Source of the DNA: an uncultured Oscillospiraceae bacterium
GTDB lineage: Bacteria; Bacillota; Clostridia; Oscillospirales; Acutalibacteraceae
Assembly: GCA_900549775.1 (NCBI GenBank)
Contig: URPR01000027.1
Coordinates: forward strand, 1-5,731
Direction of reading: 5' to 3'
Length of the DNA: 5,731 bases
Shown here in pieces: positions 5,549 to 5,731 of this stretch. The notes beneath the pieces were generated by a model. It was not told where the DNA came from, did not search any database, and saw only the letters and a list, made by a program, of their open reading frames with translations. Positions within the stretch are counted from its first letter, which is position 1. The number at the start of each line of letters is the position of its first letter. The translations under genes and the position numbers were made by a program.

Positions 5549-5731
5549 GTGAAAAACAAAACTTTAGAAATCACGACGTTTGCCATTTTAATAGAAGCAA
5601 TTATTACGTATTCTAATCAGTTTTTAGTGCAAGAAAGCTTTTGTTGGCAAATGTTCGTTAGCTTAATATTAGGCATAATGGTAGCTGTAGCTTATAAAAT
5701 TGATTTGCCATCGTACTTTAACTTAAAATCA
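5549..5731 (+). CDS. small membrane protein, holin-like in character (3' end outside window)
   Basis: Sixty-one codons are visible, running off the right edge. The start is GTG at 5549, with AAAGGA (5535-5540) 8 bases upstream; ATG at 5541 and TTG at 5547 in other frames hit a stop at once. The protein begins MKNKTLEITTFAILIEAIITY and has two hydrophobic segments (about 9-21 and 36-51: MFVSLILGIMVAVAYK), then IDLPSYFNLKS. This topology, with a conserved-looking Gly in the second helix, is what small phage membrane proteins and holin-like proteins next to endolysins look like. The amidase relic about 2 kb upstream on the same strand fits that reading, but I cannot assign a named family. The full length and any lysin gene to the right would decide. 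Confidence 0.65.
   Translation, partial: MKNKTLEITTFAILIEAIITYSNQFLVQESFCWQMFVSLILGIMVAVAYKIDLPSYFNLKS

Overview
This is an AT-rich window with Gram-positive-style signals: strong Shine-Dalgarno sites, near-consensus TTGACA-N17-TATAAT promoters, a Nif11-like double-glycine leader, and a clostridial or phage-type cytosolic N-acetylmuramoyl-L-alanine amidase with a SPOR tail. I infer a low-GC Clostridia (Firmicutes) genome, probably an accessory or prophage-derived region. A host-associated lifestyle is possible but not shown by the sequence. There are no RNA genes, no insertion sequence and no CRISPR array.

Layout. Positions 1-327 hold no convincing intact gene: at most the last codons of a plus-strand gene and an unassigned coding-like remnant around 67-210. 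Positions 328-2073 (minus) encode a 581-residue protein whose first 76 residues look like a Nif11-type RiPP leader ending in Gly-Gly. It is followed by a hydrophobic segment, an unknown domain, a low-complexity stretch with helical tandem repeats, and a C-terminal alpha-helical region that faintly recalls the eIF4G MIF4G fold. An AT-rich intergenic region (2074-2352) carries two divergent promoters. The second drives a small secreted protein of unknown function (2353-2787, plus).

Positions 2889-3564 (plus) are an Amidase_3 gene that appears to be decaying. Its likely ATG has become AAG next to an intact ribosome binding site, the first zinc-binding His (GHGG motif) is gone, and a one-base frameshift cuts the C-terminal SPOR domain. 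A perfect 10-bp hairpin overlaps the frameshifted end and could terminate transcription in both directions between the amidase and the converging operon. That operon (5314 to 3570, minus) encodes a three-helix membrane protein and a secreted, Cys-containing protein with a Gly/Ala-rich hydrophobic core, two bases apart. Its promoter region contains a 20-bp inverted repeat over the -10 box. At the right edge a GTG-started small membrane protein, holin-like in character, begins at 5549 and runs off the window.

How it fits together. The amidase relic and the holin-like gene suggest phage lysis-cassette ancestry. The leader-bearing large protein, the small secreted protein and the membrane/secreted pair look like exported accessory proteins. 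The leader would need a peptidase-containing ABC exporter, and none is encoded here. The most unusual item is the Gly-Gly leader on a large multidomain, repeat-containing protein rather than on a short peptide precursor.
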